Source: Dokdonia sp. Dokd-P16 (GTDB lineage: Bacteria; Bacteroidota; Bacteroidia; Flavobacteriales; Flavobacteriaceae). Taken from it: a stretch of DNA of 64,000 bases. Below are positions 26,385 through 35,591 of the stretch, piece after piece. The DNA lies in NCBI RefSeq assembly GCF_003095655.1, contig NZ_CP029151.1, positions 2,851,001-2,915,000 on the forward strand. Direction: 5' to 3'. A program made the translations under genes and the position numbers. A model generated the notes under the pieces. That model did no database searches, was not told the origin of the DNA, and saw only the letters and a list, made by a program, of their open reading frames with translations. How positions within the stretch are numbered: the first letter of the stretch is position 1; each line of letters begins with the position of its first letter.

Positions 26385-28004
26385 ATGTTATCAGTCTCTA
26401 ATCTTTCAGTTCAATTTGGTAAGCGCGTTTTATTTGATGAAGTTAATACTTCATTTCTTAACGGTAACTGCTATGGCATCATAGGTGCAAACGGTGCAGG
26501 AAAGTCTACCTTTTTAAAAATACTTACAGGTCAACAAGACCCTACCTCTGGTCACGTGCATCTAGAGGCTGGAAAGCGTATGTCTGTACTAGAGCAAAAC
26601 CACTATGCTTATGATGAGTACAATGTACTTGAGACAGTGGTGATGGGTAACAAGCCTTTATATGAAATCAAAGCAGAAATCGATGCACTGTATGCAGACT
26701 ATACAGATGAAAATGCAGATCGTATCGGAGAGCTTCAAGTAAAATTTGAAGAAATGAATGGGTGGAATGCAGATAGTAATGCTGCAACCATGCTTTCTAA
26801 CCTAGGAATCAAAGAAGAGCATCATTATACAATGATGGCAGATCTTGATGGTAAGCAACGTGTACGTGTGCTTATTGCACAAGCACTTTTTGGAAATCCA
26901 GATGTGCTTATCATGGATGAGCCTACAAACGACCTGGATTATGAAACAATTTCTTGGTTAGAAAATTTCCTTGCAAACTATGATAACTGTGTTATTGTTG
27001 TATCGCATGACCGTCACTTCCTAGATGCTGTGTGTACGCATATCTCAGATATTGATCACAATAAAATCACACACTACAGTGGTAACTATACTTTCTGGTA
27101 TGAGTCTTCTCAACTAGCGGCAAGACAACGTGCACAGCAGAATAAAAAGTCTGAAGAGAAGAAAAAGGAACTTCAAGAATTTATTGCTCGTTTCTCTGCA
27201 AACGTTGCAAAGTCTAAGCAAGCAACTTCTCGTAAGAAGATGATTGATAAGCTAGATATAGAAGAGATTAGACCTTCTAGTCGTCGTTACCCTGGTATTA
27301 TTTTCGATAGAGATCGTGAGGCTGGAGATCAGATTTTTAACTGTGCTGGTCTAACCGCTACTTTAGATGGTGAAGTCCTATTTAAGGGAGTAGATATGAA
27401 CTTAAATAAAGGAGATAAGGCAGTGTTGTTCTCAAGAGATAGCCGTGCAACATCTGCTTTTTATGAGATTATCAATGGTAACCAGCAAGCAGATAGTGGG
27501 ACTTTTGATTTTGGAGTAACTACTACACAATCTTACTTGCCTCTAGATAACGCATCTTACTTTCAAGATGGAACGCTTAATCTTGTAGACTGGCTGCGTC
27601 AGTATGCGCAAACAGAAGAAGAAAGAGAGGAAGTTTTCTTGAGAGGTTTCCTAGGGAAAATGATTTTCTCTGGTGAGGAAGCGCTTAAAATGTCAAATGT
27701 ACTTTCAGGAGGAGAAAAGGTACGTTGCATGATTTCAAAAATGATGATGAAGCGTGCAAATATCCTTATGGTAGATGAACCTACTAACCACTTGGATCTA
27801 GAATCAATTACAGCGTTTAACAATGCACTTAAGAACTTCAAGGGCACTGTGATGCTTACAACGCATGATCATGAGTTTGCGAGCACGGTAGGTAACCGTG
27901 TGATAGAATTAACGCCTAAGGGAGTTATAGATCGCTACATGAACTTTGATGAGTACATGAGTGACAAGAGCATAAAAGAACAACGTATGGCAATGTATGA
28001 GTAA
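26385..28004 (+). CDS. ABC-F family ATPase (YbiT-like)
   Basis: A 539-residue protein with two ATP-binding cassettes and no membrane segment, hence ABC-F type. The first cassette has a perfect Walker A (GANGAGKST, about 36-44), Walker B LIMDEPTND, and a weak signature (DLDGKQRVR). The linker (about 235-300) is rich in K and E as expected. The second cassette has a good signature (VLSGGEKVR) and Walker B (LMVDEPTNHLD) but its Walker A is replaced by LFSRDSRATSAF. ABC-F proteins act on the ribosome and some protect it from antibiotics; this one resembles the housekeeping YbiT branch. Confidence 0.9.
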   Translation: MLSVSNLSVQFGKRVLFDEVNTSFLNGNCYGIIGANGAGKSTFLKILTGQQDPTSGHVHLEAGKRMSVLEQNHYAYDEYNVLETVVMGNKPLYEIKAEIDALYADYTDENADRIGELQVKFEEMNGWNADSNAATMLSNLGIKEEHHYTMMADLDGKQRVRVLIAQALFGNPDVLIMDEPTNDLDYETISWLENFLANYDNCVIVVSHDRHFLDAVCTHISDIDHNKITHYSGNYTFWYESSQLAARQRAQQNKKSEEKKKELQEFIARFSANVAKSKQATSRKKMIDKLDIEEIRPSSRRYPGIIFDRDREAGDQIFNCAGLTATLDGEVLFKGVDMNLNKGDKAVLFSRDSRATSAFYEIINGNQQADSGTFDFGVTTTQSYLPLDNASYFQDGTLNLVDWLRQYAQTEEEREEVFLRGFLGKMIFSGEEALKMSNVLSGGEKVRCMISKMMMKRANILMVDEPTNHLDLESITAFNNALKNFKGTVMLTTHDHEFASTVGNRVIELTPKGVIDRYMNFDEYMSDKSIKEQRMAMYE

Positions 28005-28006
28005 GG

Positions 28007-28531
28007 CTAAGCCTTACTCTTGTTCATAAAGTGTGTAATGAGCATATAGCTACAAAAAACAATAAGGCCTCCACTTAGCACAATGCGCAAAGTAGGGAGC
28101 TCTTCACCTTGAAGTAACGGTGAGAGTCTCCAGATGGAGAGTCCTAAGAAAAAGACATATAATAGAAGGCGGCCAGAAGATAATTCTGGCTTTTTCTTTT
28201 CTGGTGCTGTTCTTGTGATTCTATTGATTGTTACTTTAGGCGCTTCTTGTTGCGAGAGATTGTTTAATTCCTCGTCAGATAGTGCGTTGTTTGAAAAGTC
28301 TTCAAGAGCAATCTCTACAATATGTTTTGCCTTTACCAGATACTCTTTATCAACAAGCAATCTAGATTGGTCAGGAGAGCCTAGCGCATAGCCTGCAAGC
28401 TTTGCACTCTCATTATCATCTCTCACTATACTAGGAATGTCTTTCTCCTCTAAAATGGCCTGTAATCTTTTAGTTTCTATGATAGACCCAGTGTGGATTT
28501 TTTCATAACGAGAGTCTGGAAGTATGCTCAT
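28007..28531 (-). CDS. DUF2007 domain membrane protein
   Basis: A 174-residue protein. Residues about 8-78 form the DUF2007 (putative signal-transducing) domain with the typical IHTGSIIETKRLQAILEEKDIPSIV start and DQSRLLVDKEYLVKAKHIVE. A charged linker with KKPELSS follows, then two C-terminal membrane segments (about 125-140 and 150-168). Function unknown. It converges with the ABC-F gene, 2 bp from its stop. Confidence 0.8.
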   Translation of the reverse strand: MSILPDSRYEKIHTGSIIETKRLQAILEEKDIPSIVRDDNESAKLAGYALGSPDQSRLLVDKEYLVKAKHIVEIALEDFSNNALSDEELNNLSQQEAPKVTINRITRTAPEKKKPELSSGRLLLYVFFLGLSIWRLSPLLQGEELPTLRIVLSGGLIVFCSYMLITHFMNKSKA

Positions 28532-28548
28532 ATATTATATTGGTAAAG

Positions 28549-29271
28549 TTATCTTGTTTTGTCGTATTTACTATTCCATATCGCTTTGTTAAAGTTCTTA
28601 CCTAATGCAAATGCATAAAATAGTACTACCGCTCCGATGGATTTAAACATAAAGAAAAATACCATAATATCTTGACCAAAATCCTGATTCTTTGCAAAAA
28701 GACCGTCTGGGGTTAACAGCGTAGCGATGAAGCTGATAAGTACTGTCGTGATTATTAAGTTCTCGACAGACTTAAATGACCATGCCCATTGCTTTCTAAA
28801 AGGATTAAGATCATTACCCCACTGGTGTATTAGATAGTAATATCCATTACCCATAGGTGCAAATAATAATGGGTCATCTGCTTTTTCTAATACAAACATT
28901 TTTGAAGGAGCAATGATTTTAAAACCATCAAGCTCCGTGTGATGTGTGTTTTCTAGGTATTTGATATTATCCAGTACTTCTTGAGGATATTTTCCTTTAA
29001 AGTATTTGGTATCGAGAAAACGTAGTCTGTAGTCTACGCAAATTTTCTCTATTTGTTTAATGTGGAAGATTTTTGAGGTTTCAAGTAAGTCAAAGTCAAA
29101 CTCGTTATAACCTGCCTCAGAAGCTCCGTTTAGGGTTTTGAGGATTCCGCTTTCGCGAAAGCGGTCTTGATCAAAAACCTGTTGTACTTGTGCTAGGATA
29201 TCTTGTTCTTGCTCACTTTTACTGCGCTCACGAAGTAACTTATCGTAAATGTTGGTTCTGGATAATAGCAT
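28549..29271 (-). CDS. Hypothetical membrane protein, 240 residues
   Basis: I do not recognise this protein by name. The N-terminal ~165 residues are soluble, including an acidic stretch and a LEKADDPLLFAPMGNGYYYLIHQWG segment. Two membrane segments follow (about 170-188 and 205-225). It lies 17 bp upstream of the DUF2007 gene on the same strand, and both have a soluble N-terminus with two C-terminal membrane segments, so they may work together. The palindrome at 29147-29164 is read as FRES. Confidence 0.65.
   Translation of the reverse strand: MLLSRTNIYDKLLRERSKSEQEQDILAQVQQVFDQDRFRESGILKTLNGASEAGYNEFDFDLLETSKIFHIKQIEKICVDYRLRFLDTKYFKGKYPQEVLDNIKYLENTHHTELDGFKIIAPSKMFVLEKADDPLLFAPMGNGYYYLIHQWGNDLNPFRKQWAWSFKSVENLIITTVLISFIATLLTPDGLFAKNQDFGQDIMVFFFMFKSIGAVVLFYAFALGKNFNKAIWNSKYDKTR
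29147..29164. repeat. Iterated palindrome, 18-bp, inside hypothetical membrane gene
   Basis: Full 14-mer extended by two C-G pairs; read as FRES. Confidence 0.9.
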
Positions 29272-29379
29272 CTTTTTTTCTTTTAAAGATACAATACAAA
29301 TGCGATAATGTCAATGGGAATAATTGATACTAGGTGTTTTATGTATTAATTAAACAAAACAGTTAAGAAAATATGAGCC

Positions 29380-29417
29380 AAAAAAAGCTCTTAGATACAT
29401 AGAGTATCTAAGAGCTT
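29380..29417 (-). terminator. pheT terminator
   Basis: A 14-bp perfect stem (29385-29398 with 29404-29417) followed on the minus strand by a T-run, 22 bp behind the pheT stop. Confidence 0.88.
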
Positions 29418-29438
29418 AAAAATAGTACAGCTACCTTA

Positions 29439-31865
29439 CTATCTAAGTATAGCTCCTAGTTCTTTTTCAAAACGCTGTTGCAATTTATTCATCGTTTTGT
29501 CTATCTGCTTATCTGTAAGTGTCTTGTTTTCGTCTTGAAGTAAGAAGCTTACTGCATAACTTTTCTTGCCTTCAGGAAGGTTTTTACCCTCGTAAACGTC
29601 AAAAAGATTTACATCTTTAAGTAATTGTTTTTCGGTTTGCTTTGCAATTGTTGCTATATCTTCAAACTGAACATTAGCATCTAGTAAAAGTGCAAAGTCA
29701 CGACGTACAGAAGGATATTTTGGAATGTCCTTAAACTTAACATTATTACGAGCAGCAATCTCTAAAATAGCATTCCAGTTAAAATCTGCATAATATACAT
29801 CTTGTGATAAGTCAAATTTCTTGAGGATACTTTTCTTAACAATACCGTAGCTTACTACTTGTTGTTTCCCTAGTGAAAGTCCTACGGCTTCAGAAAAAAC
29901 ATCATTCTTCACTGCAGAAGACCGTACTCTAGTAATCCCTAATTTTTCTAGTACAGCGCTTACCACACCTTTGAGGTAATAGAAGTTAGTTGGAGTGGTA
30001 GGGTTGGTCCATGATTCTTCGGTGCGACTTCCAGTGACAAAAAGGGCAAGGTGCTTATCTTCTCTGCGCTCCTCTGTGTAGTTATGGTAGGTTTTACCAA
30101 ACTCAAAGAGTTTGATGTTTCCTCTACGACGGTTTACGTTGTATGAGATAGCTTCTAGTCCAGAAAATAACATAGACTGTCGCATCACGCTTAACTCCTT
30201 CCCTAACGGATTAAGCATCTCAACTTGGTGCTCTTCCTTAAGATTTTCAGAAAGTGCTGTGTATGCTGGCGTAGTAAGGCTATTTGCCATCATCTCATAA
30301 AAACCTTGAGCGGCAAGTTGGTTTCCTATCACGTCGCTTACTTTGTGATCGTCAAATTTTGAACTTGAAGACACCGTAGCATTAAGCTTTTTACCAAAGT
30401 TGATATTGTTGTAACCGTACACTCGTAGAATTTCTTCTATAACATCTGCCTCGCGAGTTACATCGTTTCTAAAAGCAGGAATAGTCATTCCAATACCACT
30501 TTCTGTAACATTGTTAATTTTGATATCTAGTGACATCAAAATTCCTTTAATAACTTCCTTAGGAAGCTCTTCTCCTATAAGCTTAGTAGTGTTATCAAAG
30601 TTTAAGAATACCTGCTGGTCTTCTATCTTTTTTGGGTAGATGTCTACAATCTCGCTGGTAATTTCTCCACCCGCAATTTCCATAATAAGAAGTGCAGCTC
30701 TAGTAAGAGCATACTCTGCAATATTAGGATCGATACCTCTCTCAAAACGGAAAGATGCATCTGTGTTTAAACCATGGCGTTTAGCCGTCTTACGTACAGC
30801 AACAGGGTTAAAATAGGCGCTTTCTAAAAATATAGCAGAGGTGTTTTCTGTAACTCCGCTGTGGGCTCCACCAAAAACTCCTGCAATACACATAGGCTTC
30901 TCTGCGTCACAAATCATTAAGTCATCTTCATGTAACTCACGCTCTACACCGTCTAGTGTAGTAAACTTGGTGCCTGCTTCTACAGTGCGCACTTCAATCT
31001 TATCTCCTGCAATCTTGTTTAAATCAAAAGCGTGTAGTGGTTGTCCTAGATCATGTAATACATAATTAGTCGCATCTACAATGTTGTTAATAGGAGAGAG
31101 GCCTATGGCTTTAAGTCTGTGCTTTAACCACTCTGGAGATTCGCTCACTTTTAAGTCGCTGATCACAACTCCTGCATAACGAGGTGCTTTTTCTGCATCT
31201 AGTACTTGAACATCAATTTTGTGCAGGCGCTTCTCAATTTTAAAAGAAGATGTAGATGGAGTAATAAGACCTTTATTAACCTCATGTTGTAATAAACCTG
31301 CTTTAAGATCACGGGCAACACCCCAGTGGCTCATAGCATCTGCACGGTTAGGTGTGAGTCCTATTTCAAAAACTTGATCATTTTCTATTTCAAAAACCTC
31401 TGCGGCTGGTGTTCCAGGGATAAGATCCTCATTAAGAATCATAATTCCATCGTGGCTCTTACCTAATCCTAGCTCGTCTTCTGCACAGATCATTCCGTGA
31501 GATTCTTCACCACGTATTTTACCTTTCTTTATTTTCCAGGCTTCACCTTCTTCTGTGTAAAGTGTAGTTCCTATAGTCGCTACGGGTACTTTCTGCCCTG
31601 CTGCTACATTGGGAGCTCCACATACTATTTGTACAGGTTTATCTGCACCTATATCTACGGTGGTTACTTTAAGTTTGTCTGCATTTTCATGCTGCACACA
31701 AGTCAGTACGTGACCTATTACAATTCCTTCTAGTCCACCTTTTACACTTTGGTAGGTGTCTATTCCTTCAATTTCTAGACCTAGGTCTGTAAGGAGGTTT
31801 CCGGTTTTTTCGGCACTCCAATCTATATCGATAAACTGCTTAAGCCAGTTGTAAGAAATCTTCAT
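29439..31865 (-). CDS. pheT: Phenylalanine--tRNA ligase beta subunit
   Basis: An 808-residue bacterial-type PheT. Domains in order: an EMAP/tRNA-binding OB fold (about 40-150, VIGHVLTCVQHENADKLKV and VCGAPNVAAGQKVPVA), the B3/B4 editing domain (about 210-395, LNTDASFRFERGID), B5, the catalytic-like core, and the C-terminal ferredoxin-like anticodon domain (KYPSVRRDFALLLD to the end). With PheS it charges tRNA-Phe; pheS is not adjacent, which is common in Bacteroidota. It has a clear promoter and terminator of its own. Confidence 0.97.
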   Translation of the reverse strand: MKISYNWLKQFIDIDWSAEKTGNLLTDLGLEIEGIDTYQSVKGGLEGIVIGHVLTCVQHENADKLKVTTVDIGADKPVQIVCGAPNVAAGQKVPVATIGTTLYTEEGEAWKIKKGKIRGEESHGMICAEDELGLGKSHDGIMILNEDLIPGTPAAEVFEIENDQVFEIGLTPNRADAMSHWGVARDLKAGLLQHEVNKGLITPSTSSFKIEKRLHKIDVQVLDAEKAPRYAGVVISDLKVSESPEWLKHRLKAIGLSPINNIVDATNYVLHDLGQPLHAFDLNKIAGDKIEVRTVEAGTKFTTLDGVERELHEDDLMICDAEKPMCIAGVFGGAHSGVTENTSAIFLESAYFNPVAVRKTAKRHGLNTDASFRFERGIDPNIAEYALTRAALLIMEIAGGEITSEIVDIYPKKIEDQQVFLNFDNTTKLIGEELPKEVIKGILMSLDIKINNVTESGIGMTIPAFRNDVTREADVIEEILRVYGYNNINFGKKLNATVSSSSKFDDHKVSDVIGNQLAAQGFYEMMANSLTTPAYTALSENLKEEHQVEMLNPLGKELSVMRQSMLFSGLEAISYNVNRRRGNIKLFEFGKTYHNYTEERREDKHLALFVTGSRTEESWTNPTTPTNFYYLKGVVSAVLEKLGITRVRSSAVKNDVFSEAVGLSLGKQQVVSYGIVKKSILKKFDLSQDVYYADFNWNAILEIAARNNVKFKDIPKYPSVRRDFALLLDANVQFEDIATIAKQTEKQLLKDVNLFDVYEGKNLPEGKKSYAVSFLLQDENKTLTDKQIDKTMNKLQQRFEKELGAILR

Positions 31866-31888
31866 AAAACGTTGCGATTTTAAGACGT

Positions 31889-31918
31889 CAAAGATAGAAT
31901 AACCTAGCTAGTGAGCAA
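31889..31918 (-). promoter_or_regulatory. pheT promoter TTG-N19-TATCTTTG
   Basis: On the minus strand TTG (31918-31916) and TATCTTTG (31896-31889) are 19 bp apart, matching the Bacteroidota consensus, 23 bp before pheT. Confidence 0.65.
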
Positions 31919-32146
31919 AGCAGATGAGCGAGTATCTCAGTAGTTTTTTTACGCTTCCCGAGGTGAGTTCGGTACTAGTTTCGTAAAAGTGTGTTTTAGC
32001 AACATGTCATCTTGATAATTGGTGACTATAAACGCTGTTTTTGTAGGTGTTTGGTAATTTCTAATTACTAGGCGGTGAGACTTTATGCGTTTGTACTATT
32101 TAAAAACTTCTGTAAGGCACTTTAAAAGAATGAGACTGTGTTGGTA

Positions 32147-32154
32147 TATCTTTG
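32147..32154 (+). promoter_or_regulatory. -7 element TATCTTTG giving a very short leader
   Basis: Matches TAnnTTTG and ends only 4 bp before ATG 32159, so the transcript would start almost at the start codon. Confidence 0.45.
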
Positions 32155-32158
32155 ATTT

Positions 32159-33406
32159 ATGAAACAGATACTTATTCTCATCTCATTTATTAGCATTATT
32201 TCTTGTAAGCAGGACAAAGGAGTAATCACTCCTCAAACGTTGAATTCAGGATTTTGGAGGGCAACGTTAGCCGTTCAGGATCAAGAAGAACTTCCTTTTA
32301 TATTTGAGGCAAATGAAGATGGAACGATTACCATTTATAATGCAGAAGAACGTATTGAGGTAGACGAGATTGTGATTAATGGCGATAGTATACGTATTCA
32401 AACTCCTGTTTTTGAAGGGTATTTTTCAGGACGCTTTCGCGAAAGCGGTAATCAAATAACGGGCTCCTTTATAAAACCTAGTCTTGATCGTGTGGTACCG
32501 TTTTTAATGAATTACGGTGTAAAAGAACGTTTTATTTCTGCTAGCGAAGAGACGAAGGAGCATAAAGTACAAGCCAATGTAGATGGTAGTTGGGAGACTG
32601 TTTTTAGTCCAGATAATGCTGACGAACGATACATTGCCAAGGGTACTTTTAAGTCAGATGGTGATATTGTTACGGGTACTTTTAGAACTACAACTGGTGA
32701 TTATAGATATCTAGAAGGGAGAATAAACGGAGATGAACTAAGGCTTTCTACTTTTGACGGGGCTCATGCTTTTCTTTTTGCAGCAACTGTAACAGATACT
32801 ACAATGCAGGGGCATTTTTATAGTGGTGATCACTGGAAAGAGCCGTTTGTAGCAACTAAGAATGACAACTACGAACTTCCAGATGCAAACACATTGACTT
32901 ATTTAAAAGAGGGGTATGATAGACTTGCATTTTCTTTCCCGGATAGCAGTGGGGATTTGGTGTCACTAGAAGACAAGCGATTTAAAAATAAGGTAGTACT
33001 CGTTAAGCTTATGGGTACGTGGTGTCCTAATTGCTTGGAAGAATCAAAATTTATAAAACAATATTTGAAAGAATTTCCATCAGATGATCTTGAGGTAGTT
33101 TCTTTGGCATTTGAATATGCGCCCACTAAGGAAAAGGCGTTTGCGAGCATTAAGCGTATGCAAGAACGATTAGACATTCCGTATCCGATACTTCTAGCGC
33201 AATGGGGAGATTCTGATAAGAAAAAGGCAGCCGAAAAACTACCTATGCTTAATCATGTGCTTTCATATCCTACACTCATTTTTGTAGATAAGAAAGGAAG
33301 TGTGAGACGCATCCACACAGGATATAATGGAACGGCGACAGGGGAGAAGCACCTTGAGTTTAAAAAGGAGTTTGAGGAATTTGTAGCGCAGTTGCTTGCT
33401 GAGTAA
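32159..33406 (+). CDS. TlpA-like disulfide reductase lipoprotein
   Basis: A 415-residue lipoprotein (ISIISC, Cys16). The N-terminal ~220 residues are strand-rich with repeated GTF/GSF-type hairpins. The C-terminal thioredoxin fold has the redox site GTWCPNCLEE (Cys289, Cys292) and the cis-proline region SYPTLIFVDKKG. It should act as a periplasm-facing thiol-disulfide reductase. It converges with recG, the two stop codons being adjacent. The palindrome at 32432-32447 is read as FRES in the N-terminal domain. Confidence 0.88.
   Translation: MKQILILISFISIISCKQDKGVITPQTLNSGFWRATLAVQDQEELPFIFEANEDGTITIYNAEERIEVDEIVINGDSIRIQTPVFEGYFSGRFRESGNQITGSFIKPSLDRVVPFLMNYGVKERFISASEETKEHKVQANVDGSWETVFSPDNADERYIAKGTFKSDGDIVTGTFRTTTGDYRYLEGRINGDELRLSTFDGAHAFLFAATVTDTTMQGHFYSGDHWKEPFVATKNDNYELPDANTLTYLKEGYDRLAFSFPDSSGDLVSLEDKRFKNKVVLVKLMGTWCPNCLEESKFIKQYLKEFPSDDLEVVSLAFEYAPTKEKAFASIKRMQERLDIPYPILLAQWGDSDKKKAAEKLPMLNHVLSYPTLIFVDKKGSVRRIHTGYNGTATGEKHLEFKKEFEEFVAQLLAE
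32432..32447. repeat. Iterated palindrome, 16-bp, inside TlpA gene
   Basis: Full 14-mer plus one pair; read as FRES. Confidence 0.9.
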
Positions 33407-35509
33407 TTACGATATATAACTCCAGATATTCTTAAACTTCATCATCTGAGCATACATGAAGCGTATAATTTGATTTTCTTCTTTTTTAAAGGTGGGATCG
33501 TCCTTAACTACAGCCCACGCGTAGCTTCGGGCTACTTTAAGAATATCATTATCTCTTATAATATCGGCTATTTTGAGGTTTAAGGCGCCACTTTGTTGAG
33601 TTCCTGTAATATCTCCTGGACCACGTAGCTTGAGGTCAACCTCGGCAATTTCAAAACCATCATTAGTGCGTGTCATCGTTTCTAAGCGCACTTTACTGTC
33701 GCTTGATAACTTATGACTCGTCATCAAAATACAGTAACTCTGCTCTGCACCACGACCTACACGACCACGTAATTGGTGTAGCTGACTTAACCCAAAACGC
33801 TCTGCGCTTTCTATAATCATCACAGATGCGTTGGGTACATTAACGCCAACTTCAATAACAGTAGTGGCGACCATGATTTGTGTTTCGCCTTTGATAAAAC
33901 GATTCATTTCAATCTCTTTATCGGCTGGTTTCATCTGTCCGTGGACGATGGAAATTTGATATTTTGGCATGGGAAATTCTCGCGAAATACTCTCATATCC
34001 ATCCATCAAATCTTTGTAATCCATAGCCTCAGATTCTTGGATTAATGGGTAGACAATATAGACCTGTCTTCCTAGTGCAATTTCGTCTCTAATAAACTTG
34101 AAAACTTTCAGTCTATTTGCATCATATCTATGCACTGTTTTTATGGACTTTCTACCTGGTGGAAGTTCGTCTATAACACTCACATCTAGATCTCCATAAA
34201 CGGTCATAGCAAGTGTACGTGGAATAGGGGTGGCGGTCATCACAAGTACGTGTGGAGGGTACTCATTTTTGTGCCATAATTTACTACGTTGTTTTACGCC
34301 AAAACGGTGTTGCTCATCGATTACTGCAAGTCCAAGATTCTTAAATTTCACCTTGTCTTCTAGTAGTGCATGAGTGCCAATTAAGATGTCTAATTCGCCA
34401 TTTTCAAGCTGTTCATGAATAATTTTACGTTCTGAAGTTTTAGTTGAACCTTGTAGTAGTGAAATACTGGTGTTTAAGTCTTTACATAATTCTTTTAAAC
34501 CATGATAATGCTGTACTGCCAGGATGGCAGTAGGTGCCATCAGGCAAGCTTGAAAACCGTTGTCAAGTGCCATGAGCATTGACATGAGCGCCACTATGGT
34601 CTTCCCAGAACCTACATCTCCTTGCAAAAGACGATTCATCTGGGCATTTGTGCCTAGGTCATGACGTATTTCTTTGAGCACTCTTTTTTGTGCACCCGTA
34701 AGTTCAAAGGGTAAATGGTCGTTATAAAAGTTGGTAAAATTAGGTCCAATTTTTTCAAATGGATACCCTTTTATTTTAGTTTTATGGTTTACATTTTTGA
34801 ATGCTAATTGCAGCTGAATGTAAAAAAATTCTTCAAATTTTAATCGGTATTGTGCCCTTGCTAAATGCTCTTGAGATTGCGGGAAATGAACGTTCAAAAG
34901 TGCCTCTCTTTTTGGCATCAATTTGAGCTCTGTAATTATAGGTTTTGAGAGGCTTTCAAACAGGTGACTTTTACACTCTAAAAAGAGGGTTTGCATGACA
35001 CCATTTACTACCTTATTTGTGACTCCTCGATTGCTCAATTTTTCGGTAGATGGATAGACCGGTTGCATGGCAGATTTGATACTTTTTTCATGATCTGCGA
35101 GTAGCTCCATTTCTGGATGAGGCATGGAAAAATTGCCATTGTAATAATTACATTTTCCAAAAATCACATAAGGAGTATTGAGTTTTATACTTTCCCTAAT
35201 CCATTTGTGACCCCTAAACCATACGAGCTCCATTTGCCCACTTTCATCCTTAAATGTAGCCACGAGTCGTCGCCCTTTTCCCTCTATCATTTTAACCCCC
35301 GTAAACTTCCCGATAATTTGCACATCGGCATTATTACGTTCTAGTTCGCCTATTTTGTAATACTGCGTCTTATCGATATATCGATTAGGAAACAGGTGCA
35401 TTAAGTCTTGAAAAGTATGAATACCCAGCTCAGAACGGAGCAAGTCTGCTCTATTGGGACCAACGCCTTTGAGGTAATCTATGGGAGTTTGTAAAAAAGT
35501 GGGATTCAT
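33407..35509 (-). CDS. recG: ATP-dependent DNA helicase RecG
   Basis: A 700-residue RecG of normal length. The N-terminal wedge/OB domain starts with TPIDYLKGVGPNRADLLRSELGI. The helicase core has Walker A LLQGDVGSGKTIVA (about 296-309), motif II DEQH, motif III MTATPIPRTLAMT and motif VI HQLRGRVGRG. RecG regresses stalled replication forks and branch-migrates Holliday junctions. Single gene; no iterated palindrome lies within it. Confidence 0.97.
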   Translation of the reverse strand: MNPTFLQTPIDYLKGVGPNRADLLRSELGIHTFQDLMHLFPNRYIDKTQYYKIGELERNNADVQIIGKFTGVKMIEGKGRRLVATFKDESGQMELVWFRGHKWIRESIKLNTPYVIFGKCNYYNGNFSMPHPEMELLADHEKSIKSAMQPVYPSTEKLSNRGVTNKVVNGVMQTLFLECKSHLFESLSKPIITELKLMPKREALLNVHFPQSQEHLARAQYRLKFEEFFYIQLQLAFKNVNHKTKIKGYPFEKIGPNFTNFYNDHLPFELTGAQKRVLKEIRHDLGTNAQMNRLLQGDVGSGKTIVALMSMLMALDNGFQACLMAPTAILAVQHYHGLKELCKDLNTSISLLQGSTKTSERKIIHEQLENGELDILIGTHALLEDKVKFKNLGLAVIDEQHRFGVKQRSKLWHKNEYPPHVLVMTATPIPRTLAMTVYGDLDVSVIDELPPGRKSIKTVHRYDANRLKVFKFIRDEIALGRQVYIVYPLIQESEAMDYKDLMDGYESISREFPMPKYQISIVHGQMKPADKEIEMNRFIKGETQIMVATTVIEVGVNVPNASVMIIESAERFGLSQLHQLRGRVGRGAEQSYCILMTSHKLSSDSKVRLETMTRTNDGFEIAEVDLKLRGPGDITGTQQSGALNLKIADIIRDNDILKVARSYAWAVVKDDPTFKKEENQIIRFMYAQMMKFKNIWSYIS

Positions 35510-35591
35510 TAAAGTAAAAATAAGGTCTTTAATTCAGATTTTCGAATTGATATTTAAAAGATAGTGGCTTAAAAGTTGTTATTTTTAAAAT

